Below are positions 8,808 to 17,065 of a stretch of DNA of 64,000 nucleotides, piece by piece. Source of the stretch: Dietzia psychralcaliphila (GTDB taxonomy: Bacteria > Actinomycetota > Actinomycetes > Mycobacteriales > Mycobacteriaceae). A model generated the notes under the pieces. It did no database searches and was not told where the DNA came from. It saw only the letters and a program-made list of their open reading frames with translations. The position numbers were made by a program, and so were the translations under genes. The stretch is from positions 3,782,001 through 3,846,000 of the forward strand of contig NZ_CP015453.1 of the NCBI RefSeq assembly GCF_003096095.1, read 5' to 3'. Position 1 is the stretch's first letter. Every line of letters starts with the position of its first letter.

Positions 8808-8925
8808 CGGGAGCCGGGGCGCGCCCGGGCACGAGGGACGGGCATTGCGCCCGGGTATGCGACCTGGGCGCGCCCGGGAGCGCGACCCGGGTGCGCGGGA
8901 CGGCGATACGGACAACACTGGACGC

Positions 8926-9726
8926 ATGACCCAGAACACCGAACGCCCGGTCCGCATCGCCGTCCAACTCCAGCCCCAGCACGCACCCGACTACGGCCTC
9001 CTGCGCGACGCCGTCCGGCGGTCCGAGGACGCGGGCGTGGACGTGGTCTTCAACTGGGACCACTTCTTCCCGCTGTACGGCGACCCCGACGGCGCCCACT
9101 TCGAGTGTTGGACCATGCTCGCGGCCTGGGCCGAGCAGACCGAGCGCGTGGAGATCGGCGCCCTGGTCACCTGCAACACCTACCGCAACCCCGACCTGTT
9201 GGCCGACATGGCCCGCACCGTCGACCACATCTCGGGCGGCCGCCTGATCCTGGGCCTGGGCAGCGGCTGGTTCGAGCGGGACTACGTCGAGTACGGATAC
9301 GACTTTGGCACCAAGGGCTCGCGACTCGACGACCTCGGGGACTCCCTCGAGCGGATCGAGCAACGATTCGCCAAGCTCACCCCGCCCCCGACGCGGGACA
9401 TCCCCGTGTTGCTGGGCGGCGGTGGCGAGAAGAAGACCCTGCGCCACGTGGCCCGCCACGCGGACATCTGGCACTCGTTCGTGGACGTGGAGACCTACCG
9501 CCACAAGTCCGCGGTGCTGGCGCGGCACTGCGCTGATGTGGGGCGCGATCCCGCCCAGATCGAGCGCTCCACCGAGATCGGCGGCGCCAGCTCGCCCGAG
9601 GAAGCGAAGCGACTCGCGGAGGACCTGCACGCCGAGGGCGTCACGTTGTTCACGGTGGGCCTCAACGGCCCGGACTACCCCCTGGACCTGGTGGAGTCGC
9701 TGGTGGCCTGGCGCGACGGGCGCTGA
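8926..9726 (+). CDS. LLM-class (F420-dependent) oxidoreductase
   Basis: A 266-residue luciferase-like TIM-barrel protein. The ATG at 8926 is preferred because the longer in-frame extension overlaps the DUF4334 gene and is made of GC repeats. Family signatures are DVVFNWDHFFPLYGDPDG, EIGALVTCNTYRNPDLLA, DHISGGRLILGLGSGWFERDY and PVLLGGGGEKKTLRHVA. Such proteins usually use reduced coenzyme F420 to oxidise or reduce small molecules; the substrate here is unknown. The gene stands alone at the end of the rightward run, with GATACG about 15 bases before the start as a possible -10 element. Confidence 0.85.
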   Translation: MTQNTERPVRIAVQLQPQHAPDYGLLRDAVRRSEDAGVDVVFNWDHFFPLYGDPDGAHFECWTMLAAWAEQTERVEIGALVTCNTYRNPDLLADMARTVDHISGGRLILGLGSGWFERDYVEYGYDFGTKGSRLDDLGDSLERIEQRFAKLTPPPTRDIPVLLGGGGEKKTLRHVARHADIWHSFVDVETYRHKSAVLARHCADVGRDPAQIERSTEIGGASSPEEAKRLAEDLHAEGVTLFTVGLNGPDYPLDLVESLVAWRDGR

Positions 9727-9742
9727 CGGCCCGGCGCCGTGG

Positions 9743-9967
9743 TCAGCCGCGGTTGACGGCGCGGTCGGCCCGGCGCCACACGCGGAAGGTGTATCCGGAC
9801 GCCGCGAGCATCAACACCAGCACCAACGAGGCGAGGATCGACGGCCGCCCGGCGACGATCAGCCCCACGGCGTTGACCAGCGCGAGCACGGTGAAGAATC
9901 CGACGAACCCGCCGAGGACCTCCAGGCGCTGCCGGGTCCCGAGCGCGTCCCCGCCGCGTTGAGCCAC
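9743..9967 (-). CDS. musI: Small membrane protein of the Mus sugar importer (MusI-like)
   Basis: A 74-residue protein with two predicted membrane helices (LEVLGGFVGFFTVLALVNAV and SILASLVLVLMLAASGYTF) and a basic C terminus. It begins 7 bases after the second permease gene. In Corynebacterium glutamicum the maltose importer MusEFGK2I needs a small membrane protein, MusI, encoded just downstream of musG (established knowledge). Position and topology match; the sequence is too short for a firm family call. It closes the importer operon. Confidence 0.6.
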   Translation of the reverse strand: MAQRGGDALGTRQRLEVLGGFVGFFTVLALVNAVGLIVAGRPSILASLVLVLMLAASGYTFRVWRRADRAVNRG

Positions 9968-9974
9968 GTCCGGG

Positions 9975-10997
9975 TCAGCTCTTCAGGCCGCCGGCGGTGA
10001 GGCCGGAGATGATCCGCCGCTGGAAGATCAGCACCATGATCACGAGCGGGACGGTGACGAGCGCACCCGCCGCCATGATCGCCGCGTGCGGTGGGATGTA
10101 GGGGTTGACCCCCGAGAACCGGGCGATCGCCACGGTGACCGGCTCGGTCGAGGAGTTGGACAGCTGCTGCGACAGCAGGAATTCGTTCCACGTGATGATG
10201 AACGCCAGGATCGCGGTGGTGAACAACGCCGGGGCGGCGAGCGGCAGGATGATCTTGATGAACGCCTGACCGCGGGTGGCGCCGTCGACGCGCGCGGCCT
10301 CCTCCAACTCCCACGGTAGGTCGTTGAAGAACGAGGTCAGGGTGTAGATGGTCAGCGGCAGCGCGAACGAGATGTTGGGGATGATGAGCGCCTGATAGGT
10401 GCCGATCCAGCCGATGTCGGTGAACAACTGGAACAGTGGCGTGACCAGGGCGACGCCGGGGAACATCGACGCGGCCAGGATGACGCCGGTGACGAGGAAC
10501 TTCCCGCGGAAGTCCACCCTGGCGAGCGCGTAGGCGGTGAACACGCCGAAGAGCAGCGCCAGCCCGGTGGTGATCGAACTGATGATCACCGAGTTGATGA
10601 TCGCACCGAAGAAGTTGTTGCCCGCGTCCGTCGCCAACGCCTCACGGAAGTTGTCGAGGGTGAGGTGCGAGGGCACGGGACTGGAAGAGAACACGAACCG
10701 GTTGTCGCGGAACGCGGTGACGAGCATCCAGTAGAACGGTGCGAGCCCCCAGATCAGGATGAGCACGGCACCGATGTAGGTGCCGATCCTCGGGCCGAGC
10801 GGTGGGCGGGGCGGACGGAGATCGTCGTTGTTGTCCGGATCGTGCGAACCGGGGCGCGACGACGACGAGGTGGTCAGCGGCGTGGTGGTGGGCCGCGTGG
10901 TGGTGGGCCGCGTGGTGGTGGGCCGCGTGGTGGTGGGCCGCGTGGTGCTCGACCGCTTCTTGGGCGAGCTGGACGGTTCAGGCGCTCGGTGACTCAC
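9975..10997 (-). CDS. musG: Sugar ABC transporter permease (MusG/MalG type)
   Basis: A 340-residue inner-membrane permease with about six helices after an N-terminal cytoplasmic extension. The EAA loop that contacts the ATPase is ELEEAARVDGATRGQAFIKI, and the C terminus ISGLTAGGLKS is typical of MalG-type subunits. The start overlaps the musF stop by ATGA. The first ~65 residues are unusual: Thr/Arg/Pro repeats encoded by four exact 15-bp copies at 10882-10941, followed by Ser- and Asp-rich sequence. Typical homologues lack this. With MusF it forms the channel for an alpha-glucoside such as maltose or trehalose (inference from family). Confidence 0.85.
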   Translation of the reverse strand: MSHRAPEPSSSPKKRSSTTRPTTTRPTTTRPTTTRPTTTPLTTSSSSRPGSHDPDNNDDLRPPRPPLGPRIGTYIGAVLILIWGLAPFYWMLVTAFRDNRFVFSSSPVPSHLTLDNFREALATDAGNNFFGAIINSVIISSITTGLALLFGVFTAYALARVDFRGKFLVTGVILAASMFPGVALVTPLFQLFTDIGWIGTYQALIIPNISFALPLTIYTLTSFFNDLPWELEEAARVDGATRGQAFIKIILPLAAPALFTTAILAFIITWNEFLLSQQLSNSSTEPVTVAIARFSGVNPYIPPHAAIMAAGALVTVPLVIMVLIFQRRIISGLTAGGLKS

Positions 10998-11983
10998 CGG
11001 ATCTCCTCCTTCTTCCCGGTGCGGTCATCGACGACGTTGGCGCCGAGGAACTTCACCATGACAAACGCGACGGCGAAGATCAGCAGGAACACCAGTGTCG
11101 ATATGGCGGACGCACTGTTGAAATTGCCCATCCGCATCTCGTTGACCACCAGCATCGACACGGTCGCGGTGGGCGAACCGGAGTTGGCGGAGACGAGGAT
11201 CACGGGCAGGTCGTACATGCGCAGCGCGTCGAGGGTCCGGAACAGGATCGCCACCATCAACGCGGGCCGGACCAGCGGCAGGGTGATCCTGGTGAACTGT
11301 TGCCACCGTGAGGCACCGTCGACTCGCGCCGCCTCGTAGACGTCGCCGGGGATCATCTGCAGCCCGGCCAGGATGAGCAGCGCCATGAAGGGCGCGGTCT
11401 TCCACACGTCCGCCACGATGATGGCCATACGGGCGTAGAAGGGGTCGGTGGTCCAGGCGATGTCGGTGCCCAGCATGGTGTTGGCGATCCCGTTGGGGGC
11501 GAAGATGAACGCCCACAACTTGGCGGTGACCGCGGTGGGGATCGCCCACGGGACGAGGACCGCCGCCCGCAGGAGTGAGCGTCCCCAGATGCTCTTGCCC
11601 ATCACCACGGCCATGGCAAAGCCGAGCACGGTTTCGAGCGAGACGGTGGTGACGGTGAAGAACAGGGTGTTTCCCATGGCGGGCCAGAAGTCCACCGCCG
11701 AGACACCGGGCGGGCAGGGAATGGTGCCGTCGCCGCCCCTCGCCGGGCACGCCTGGGTGAGCCAGTAGAGGTAGTGCTGGAAGCCGGCGAAGCCGCCTTC
11801 GGAGAACATGCCGGTGGCCGGGTCGAGGCCGCGGTCGGCCCTGAAGGACAGGTACACCGCGCGGACGACCGGATAGCCGATCACCACCGCGAGGATGACG
11901 AGCGCGGGGCCCACCATCCACGCCGGACGCCAGTCGAACCTCTTCTCGACCAATGGCGCCGGGGACTTCTCACTCGTCGTCAT
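10994..11983 (-). CDS. musF: Sugar ABC transporter permease (MusF/MalF type)
   Basis: A 329-residue permease. The ATG at 11983 is chosen over an upstream GTG because GGGGAG lies at good spacing and the product begins MTTSEKSPAPL. Six to seven hydrophobic helices are visible. The EAA motif is DVYEAARVDGASRWQQFTRI near residue 220. The periplasmic loop after helix 1 contains two cysteines (QACPARGGDGTIPCPPG). It pairs with MusG and is coupled to it by an ATGA overlap. It lies 117 bases behind the binding-protein gene, separated by a strong hairpin that probably lowers permease expression relative to the binding protein. Confidence 0.88.
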   Translation of the reverse strand: MTTSEKSPAPLVEKRFDWRPAWMVGPALVILAVVIGYPVVRAVYLSFRADRGLDPATGMFSEGGFAGFQHYLYWLTQACPARGGDGTIPCPPGVSAVDFWPAMGNTLFFTVTTVSLETVLGFAMAVVMGKSIWGRSLLRAAVLVPWAIPTAVTAKLWAFIFAPNGIANTMLGTDIAWTTDPFYARMAIIVADVWKTAPFMALLILAGLQMIPGDVYEAARVDGASRWQQFTRITLPLVRPALMVAILFRTLDALRMYDLPVILVSANSGSPTATVSMLVVNEMRMGNFNSASAISTLVFLLIFAVAFVMVKFLGANVVDDRTGKKEEIR

Positions 11984-12032
11984 CGCTGCAGCTCCCCATC
12001 GGATCGCACCTGCCCTCACCACGACGGCCGAC

Positions 12033-12059
12033 GGGCCCCGGGAATGCTACCCGGGGCCC
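12033..12059 (-). terminator. Strong hairpin between musE and musF
   Basis: GGGCCCCGGG (12033-12042), a 7-base loop AATGCTA, and CCCGGGGCCC (12050-12059) form a perfect 10-bp GC stem. No U-run follows. It sits after the binding-protein gene and before the permeases on the transcribed strand. In binding-protein operons such stems stabilise the 5' message or act as partial terminators (established). Confidence 0.6.
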
Positions 12060-12100
12060 ATTAGCGCGGTGTCTTCAAACCTGCTGTCCAGGCTCTGGCG

Positions 12101-13375
12101 TCACTGAGCCGCCTGGTCGATCGCGGCGCTCATGTCGGTGAGAGCCTGCTCGACATTCTTCTCACCACGCAGCGCGGCGAACGTGTTGTCCTGGATCGCC
12201 TTGGACACGGCCGGGTAGTACGGCGTGACCGGGCGCGGCTCGGCGTTCTCGAGCGCCGCCTTGAGCGCCGGCATGTACGGGAACTCCTGCTGCAGCGCCT
12301 CGTCGTCGTAGATCGAGGACAGTACGGGCGGGAACGACTGCTCGGCGAAGCCCATCTGGACGTCCTCGGAGATGACGAACTCGAGGAACGCCTGGGCCGT
12401 CGCCTTGTTCTCGGAGAACACGTTGATCGCGTTGTTGTAGCCGCCGAGCGTGGACCGTCCGGCGCCGTCCTGGCCGACGATCGGTGCGACCTCGAAACGA
12501 CCCTGCACCTGGGAGGTGGGATCGGACTGGCCCGACTCGTACATGTACGGCCAGTTGTAGGAGTACATGGTCTCACCGGCGAGGAAGGCCTGCGCGGTCT
12601 CCTCCTCCGTGAAGGCGTCGGTCTGCGGCGGGATCACGCCGTTCTGATAGGCGTCGACCAGGGCGGTGAGGCCCGCGCGCGCCTGATCCGTGTCGAGCTC
12701 GGGCGTCTGGCCGTCCTCACCCACGACCTGACCGCCCCAGCTGTGGATGAACTGGGTGGCGGCGACGGTGAGGCCTTCGTACAGGCTGAGCTGCGTCTGC
12801 AGGCAGTCCACGTCGGCTCCCTCGGCCGCCTCGCAGGAGCCGACCAGTGCCTCCCAGTTGGCGGGCGCCTCCGGCTGGAGATCCGTGCGGTAGTACAGCA
12901 GCTGGGCGTTGGTGTTCTGCGGGATCCCGTAGAGCGTGCCGTTATAGGTCGCCGAGTCGACCGCGGCCTCGATCAGGCCGGAGGTGTCGACCTCGGTATC
13001 GCCCTCGATCGGCTGCAGCCAACCATTGGCCGCGAAGTACGCGGTGTCCGTCACGTCGAGCGCGAACACGTCGTACTCGCCGCTCTCGGTCTGGAGGGAC
13101 TGCGTGAGCGTGTCCCGCTGTCCGTCCTGCTCGGCGGGGAGCTCGCGGAGGGTGACCTCCTGGTCGGGGTTCTCCGCGTTCCACTGGTCGATGACGGGAC
13201 GGAGCTTGTCCGTGTCGTTGCTGCCCATCGCGAACGTGATCGGACCGACGCCCGAGGCGCCGGCATCCGCCTGCTCGTCGGATTCGTCACCGCCACCACT
13301 GGTACAGCCCGCGGATACCACCGCGACGATGGATGCGGCCGCCGCCGCCTTGAGGAACCTGCCGTGAACGGCCAT
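12101..13375 (-). CDS. musE: Extracellular sugar-binding lipoprotein (MusE type)
   Basis: A 424-residue family-1 solute-binding protein. The signal peptide ends in a lipobox (VVSAGC) with the lipidated cysteine at about residue 24, followed by a Gly/Ser/Asp-rich tether. The mature part shows the cluster-1 pattern: ITFAMGSNDTDKLRPVIDQWN, YDVFALDVTDTAYFAANGWL and the C-terminal EFPYMPALKAALENAEPRPVT. It captures a sugar outside the membrane and delivers it to MusF-MusG. It is first in the leftward transporter operon, and an exact 17-bp palindrome lies 213 bases upstream. Maltose or trehalose is the likely ligand by synteny with Corynebacterium, not proven. Confidence 0.88.
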   Translation of the reverse strand: MAVHGRFLKAAAAASIVAVVSAGCTSGGGDESDEQADAGASGVGPITFAMGSNDTDKLRPVIDQWNAENPDQEVTLRELPAEQDGQRDTLTQSLQTESGEYDVFALDVTDTAYFAANGWLQPIEGDTEVDTSGLIEAAVDSATYNGTLYGIPQNTNAQLLYYRTDLQPEAPANWEALVGSCEAAEGADVDCLQTQLSLYEGLTVAATQFIHSWGGQVVGEDGQTPELDTDQARAGLTALVDAYQNGVIPPQTDAFTEEETAQAFLAGETMYSYNWPYMYESGQSDPTSQVQGRFEVAPIVGQDGAGRSTLGGYNNAINVFSENKATAQAFLEFVISEDVQMGFAEQSFPPVLSSIYDDEALQQEFPYMPALKAALENAEPRPVTPYYPAVSKAIQDNTFAALRGEKNVEQALTDMSAAIDQAAQ

Positions 13376-13587
13376 GCGCTCTCTCCTACTGTCGTGTCTC
13401 GCCTACCGCCGACGTGTGCCGACGATCGGATGATCCCGGGTTACTGTGACGCGGGTCTCTCTGAGGTCCCGCTGAGCGTAACCCACACCGGGCCTGTGGC
13501 GTCGCACCACGAATGGTCTGATCGCCCACTCCCGGCCGTCCCGCCGCCAGTTCAGGCCGCGAGACTTGGATCACACGCGACACTCTA

Positions 13588-13604
13588 GCAACAACAGTTG
13601 TTGC
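13588..13604. promoter_or_regulatory. Perfect 17-bp palindrome upstream of musE
   Basis: GCAACAACAGTTGTTGC is an exact dyad of two 8-base arms about one central base, in an otherwise GC-rich gap between the end of musK and the start of musE. The single-base centre argues for a protein-binding operator rather than an RNA terminator. It could bind a sugar-responsive repressor of the importer. Confidence 0.5.
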
Positions 13605-13635
13605 GGCAGTCCGCCGCGCCCGTCGGCCGTCCTCC

Positions 13636-14691
13636 TCACCGCAGTCGCAGACCGGACTCCACGTCGAAGAAGCGGACCTCACCGTCGAGCGCGGCCAGGA
13701 ACATGGTCTCGCCCTTGCGCGGGTGGTCACCCGACTCGGCGCGATAGACCACTGGGTCTCCGTCTCCGGTGGAGCAGTGGAGGTAGCTGTCGGCCCCCAG
13801 CTCCTCGACGAGGTCCACGGTCACCTGCAGCCCGTGACCGTCCTCGGCGATCCGTAGGTGTTCCGGCCGCACGCCCACCGTGACCATCGCCCCGGTGCCG
13901 GGGGGGACCTCCTCACCGAACCCCTCCAGGTCGACCCTGCCGTCGGCCACGGGCGCGTCGAACAGGTTCATCGAGGGCGACCCGATGAAACCGGCGACGA
14001 AGGCGTTGACCGGGTTGTGATAGAGCTCGCGCGGGGTGTCGACCTGCTGCAGGATGCCGTCCTTGAGCACCGCCACCCGGTCTCCCATGGTCATGGCCTC
14101 CACCTGGTCGTGGGTCACGTAGATCATGGTGGTGCGCAGGTCACGCTGCAATTTGGCGATCTGGGCGCGGGTGGCCACCCGGAGCTTGGCGTCCAGGTTC
14201 GACAGCGGTTCGTCCATCAGGAACACCTGGGGACTGCGCACGATCGCCCGGCCCATGGCGACCCGCTGGCGCTGACCACCGGAGAGCTCCTTGGGCTTGC
14301 GGTCGAGGTAGTCCGAGAGGTCGAGCATCTCCGCCGCGCGGTCCACCCGCTCCGCGATCTCCTTCTTGGACGCCTTGGCCAGCTTGAGCGCGAAGCCCAT
14401 GTTCTCGCGCACCGTGTAGTGCGGGTAGAGAGCGTAGTTCTGGAACACCATCGCGATGTCCCGGTCCTTGGGCTCGGTCGCGGTGACGTCCTTGTCGCCG
14501 ATGAGGATGCGCCCGGCCGACACGTCCTCCAGTCCCGCGAGCGCGCGGAGAGTGGTGGACTTGCCGCAGCCCGACGGCCCGACCAGGACGAGGAACTCGC
14601 CGTCGGCGATCTCCAGATCGAGTCGGTCCACGCTGCGCCGTGCGGCACCCGGGTAGATGATGGACACGTTCTCGAAGGTCACCGAAGCCAT
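13636..14691 (-). CDS. musK: Sugar ABC transporter ATPase (MusK/MsiK/UgpC type)
   Basis: A 351-residue MalK-type ATPase. It has Walker A GPSGCGKSTT (residues about 38-47), Q-loop VFQNYALYPH, signature LSGGQRQRVAMGR, Walker B VFLMDEPLSNLD, and the H-loop YVTHDQVEAMTMGDR. The C-terminal OB/TOBE domain follows (VGVRPEHLRIAED). It energises MusF-MusG and, in actinobacteria, such ATPases often serve several sugar importers. It is encoded upstream of musE on the same strand but separated by 260 bases, so it may have its own promoter. Confidence 0.9.
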   Translation of the reverse strand: MASVTFENVSIIYPGAARRSVDRLDLEIADGEFLVLVGPSGCGKSTTLRALAGLEDVSAGRILIGDKDVTATEPKDRDIAMVFQNYALYPHYTVRENMGFALKLAKASKKEIAERVDRAAEMLDLSDYLDRKPKELSGGQRQRVAMGRAIVRSPQVFLMDEPLSNLDAKLRVATRAQIAKLQRDLRTTMIYVTHDQVEAMTMGDRVAVLKDGILQQVDTPRELYHNPVNAFVAGFIGSPSMNLFDAPVADGRVDLEGFGEEVPPGTGAMVTVGVRPEHLRIAEDGHGLQVTVDLVEELGADSYLHCSTGDGDPVVYRAESGDHPRKGETMFLAALDGEVRFFDVESGLRLR

Positions 14692-14907
14692 GCGAGATCT
14701 TTCCCTTCACCGGCAGGAACGTGCCGGACGATCCGAGATAGAGGGCGAACACGACGACTGTAGCGCCACCGCGCCGGAGTTCACCGGCACTGTGCCCACA
14801 GTTCATCCGCGCGTGTCCTCACCACGCCCGTGTCGTAGTCCGCGCTCCCTAGGGTCACAGCGTCCTCGTGCGCCCGTGCGGGGCGCACACGTCTTCAGGG
14901 AGAACCG

Positions 14908-17004
14908 TTGTCAGTCCGTCGTCTGCTTCCGATCGCCACCCCCGGCATCTCCAACCGTCAGCATCTGACATGTCTGTACAAGTGCGGTGACCAGTGCGCG
15001 GCACCGGTCCCCAACGGCAGCGGCAATCCGTACTTCGGGGACGTCGCCACCGAGATCAGCCGCCGCGGAGCGCTCAAGGCCGCCGGTGTGGTCGCCCTCG
15101 CCGTGGGGGCCACCCAGGTCCTGCCCGCGACCGTCGCCGCGCAGGGGTCGCTCGGCGCCGGCGCTCTCGGATCGACGGGCGGGGGGACGCTCGACACCGG
15201 CTTCATCCCGGTCGCGCCCAACACCGCTGACGCCGTGGTCGTTCCGGCCGGGTACTCGAGCCACGTGGTGATCCGCTGGGGCGACCCGGTGATCCCCGGC
15301 GCACCCGCCTTCGACTTCGAGAACCAGACCGCCGCCGCGCAGTCCCTGCAGTACGGCTACAACTGCGACCTCGCGGTGTTGTACCCCATGGACGACCGGG
15401 ACAACCGGTTCCTCCTGATCGTCAACCACGAGTACACCACCGAGCCCACGATGTTCCGCGGGTACGACTCCGCCGCTCCCACCCGCGAGCAGGTGGAGAC
15501 CGCGTGGGCCGCTCACGGGATGACCGTGGTCGAGCTCACCAGCCGCGCAGGCGACGGTGGTCTCGATCCCGTGATGGGCTCCTACAACCGCCGCATCACC
15601 GCGACGACGCCGTTCGAGCTCCGTGGCCCAGCCGTCGGCCCGCTCACCCGCACCACCGCCGACCCGACCGGGACCCGCGTGCTGGGAACGCTCAACAACT
15701 GCGCCGGCGGCCACACCCCCTGGGGGACCGTGCTCTCCGGCGAGGAGAACTTCAACCAGTACTTCGGCACCACCGGCTCCGTCACCGACCCGGCCCGGGT
15801 GGAGGCCCTCCGTCGCTACGGCGTGTCGGTCCGGGAGTCCGGACGCAAGTGGGAGCGCTTCGACTCCCGCTTCGACCTGGCCGCCGAGCCCAACGAGGTC
15901 AACCGCTTCGGCTACATCGTCGAGGTCGACCCCTGGAACCCGGACTCCACGCCGGTCAAGCACTCGGCGCTCGGCCGGTTCAAGCACGAGGGCGGTACCG
16001 TCCACGTGACCGCCGACGGAACCGTCGTCATCTATTCGGGCGACGACGAGCGGTTCGACTACATGTACAAGTTCGTCTCCAGCCGGAAGATGGTGCCCGG
16101 TCGGGACGCGGCGGCACGCGCCCAGAACATGAGGATCCTCGACGAGGGCACCCTCTACGTGGCCACCTTCACCGGCAACTCCCCCGAGTCCGAGATCGAC
16201 GGGACGGGCACGCTGCCCTCGGACGGCGCATTCGACGGAACCGGCGGCTGGATCCCGCTCATGACCGTCGACTCCGCCGGCAACGCCGTCTCCCACGTCA
16301 CCGGCATGACCGCGGAGCAGGTCGCCGTGTACACCCGCATGGCAGGCGACGCGGTCGGGGCCACCAAGATGGACCGCCCGGAGGACGTCGAGCCCAGCCC
16401 CACGACCGGCAAGGTCTACATGGCGCTGACCAACAACACCGCCCGCACCGTCGGTCAGGTCGACGAGGCCAACCCCAGGCACAACAACAAGCACGGGCAG
16501 GTCGTGGAGATCACCGACGACCACGCCGGCACGACCTTCGGCTGGAACCTGCTCCTGGTGTGCGGGGACCCGGCCGCCGCCGACACCTACTTCGGCGGCT
16601 TCGACAAGTCCAAGGTCAGCCCCATCTCGTGCCCGGACAACGTGGCCTTCGACCCCGCCGGCGGGCTGTGGGTGTCCACCGACGGCAACGCGCTCGGGTT
16701 CAACGACGGTCTGTACTCGGTGGCCACCGAGGGCCCGAACCGGGGTGAGACCAAGCTCTTCCTCACCGTGCCTATCGGTGCCGAGACGTGTGGCCCGCTC
16801 CTCTTCGCCGACCGCGCCATCGTGAACGTCCAGCACCCGGGCGAGAAGGACGGCGCGTCCATCGAGAACCCCGCCTCCCACTGGCCGGACGGCGGGACGT
16901 CGCAGCCGCGTCCGTCGACGGTGGTGGCGTGGCGGGACGGGTTCACCGGCGGGACCGGGTCGCTGTCCGGGGGTTCGCTCCCGATGGGGTCCCTGGGTTC
17001 CTGA
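14908..17004 (+). CDS. phoX: PhoX-family secreted alkaline phosphatase
   Basis: A 698-residue PhoX (DUF839) protein. The TTG at 14908 is chosen because AGGGAG lies 6 bases upstream and the N terminus has the family pattern LTCLYKCGDQCAAPVPN then NPYFGDV. A twin-arginine export signal ISRRGALKAAGVVALAVG is at about residues 49-66, so the protein is folded before export. Metal-binding and active-site segments include NHEYTTEPTMF, NNCAGGHTPWGTVLSGEEN and KMDRPEDVEPSPTTGKVYMA. PhoX enzymes are calcium/iron phosphomonoesterases that release phosphate outside the cell. It is divergent from musK. A strong stem at 17014-17065 follows. Confidence 0.88.
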   Translation: MSVRRLLPIATPGISNRQHLTCLYKCGDQCAAPVPNGSGNPYFGDVATEISRRGALKAAGVVALAVGATQVLPATVAAQGSLGAGALGSTGGGTLDTGFIPVAPNTADAVVVPAGYSSHVVIRWGDPVIPGAPAFDFENQTAAAQSLQYGYNCDLAVLYPMDDRDNRFLLIVNHEYTTEPTMFRGYDSAAPTREQVETAWAAHGMTVVELTSRAGDGGLDPVMGSYNRRITATTPFELRGPAVGPLTRTTADPTGTRVLGTLNNCAGGHTPWGTVLSGEENFNQYFGTTGSVTDPARVEALRRYGVSVRESGRKWERFDSRFDLAAEPNEVNRFGYIVEVDPWNPDSTPVKHSALGRFKHEGGTVHVTADGTVVIYSGDDERFDYMYKFVSSRKMVPGRDAAARAQNMRILDEGTLYVATFTGNSPESEIDGTGTLPSDGAFDGTGGWIPLMTVDSAGNAVSHVTGMTAEQVAVYTRMAGDAVGATKMDRPEDVEPSPTTGKVYMALTNNTARTVGQVDEANPRHNNKHGQVVEITDDHAGTTFGWNLLLVCGDPAAADTYFGGFDKSKVSPISCPDNVAFDPAGGLWVSTDGNALGFNDGLYSVATEGPNRGETKLFLTVPIGAETCGPLLFADRAIVNVQHPGEKDGASIENPASHWPDGGTSQPRPSTVVAWRDGFTGGTGSLSGGSLPMGSLGS

Positions 17005-17013
17005 CCGTTCGTG

Positions 17014-17065
17014 TGCGGGGCCGGGGATCCGTCCGGGCCGTCAGACCCGGATCCCCTGCCCCGCA
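17014..17065. terminator. Convergent stem between phoX and the alpha/beta hydrolase
   Basis: TGCGGGGCCGGGGATCCG (17014-17031) pairs, with a small internal bulge, with CGGATCCCCTGCCCCGCA (17048-17065). The right arm is inside the last codons of the leftward hydrolase gene (stop at 17041-17043). The stem reads the same on both strands and could end phoX transcription. No clear U-tract is present. Confidence 0.5.

Noticed and set aside
14911-16881. 656-codon leftward frame opposite phoX
   Set aside because: PhoX motifs and Tat signal are complete on the plus strand; the reverse product is low-complexity.
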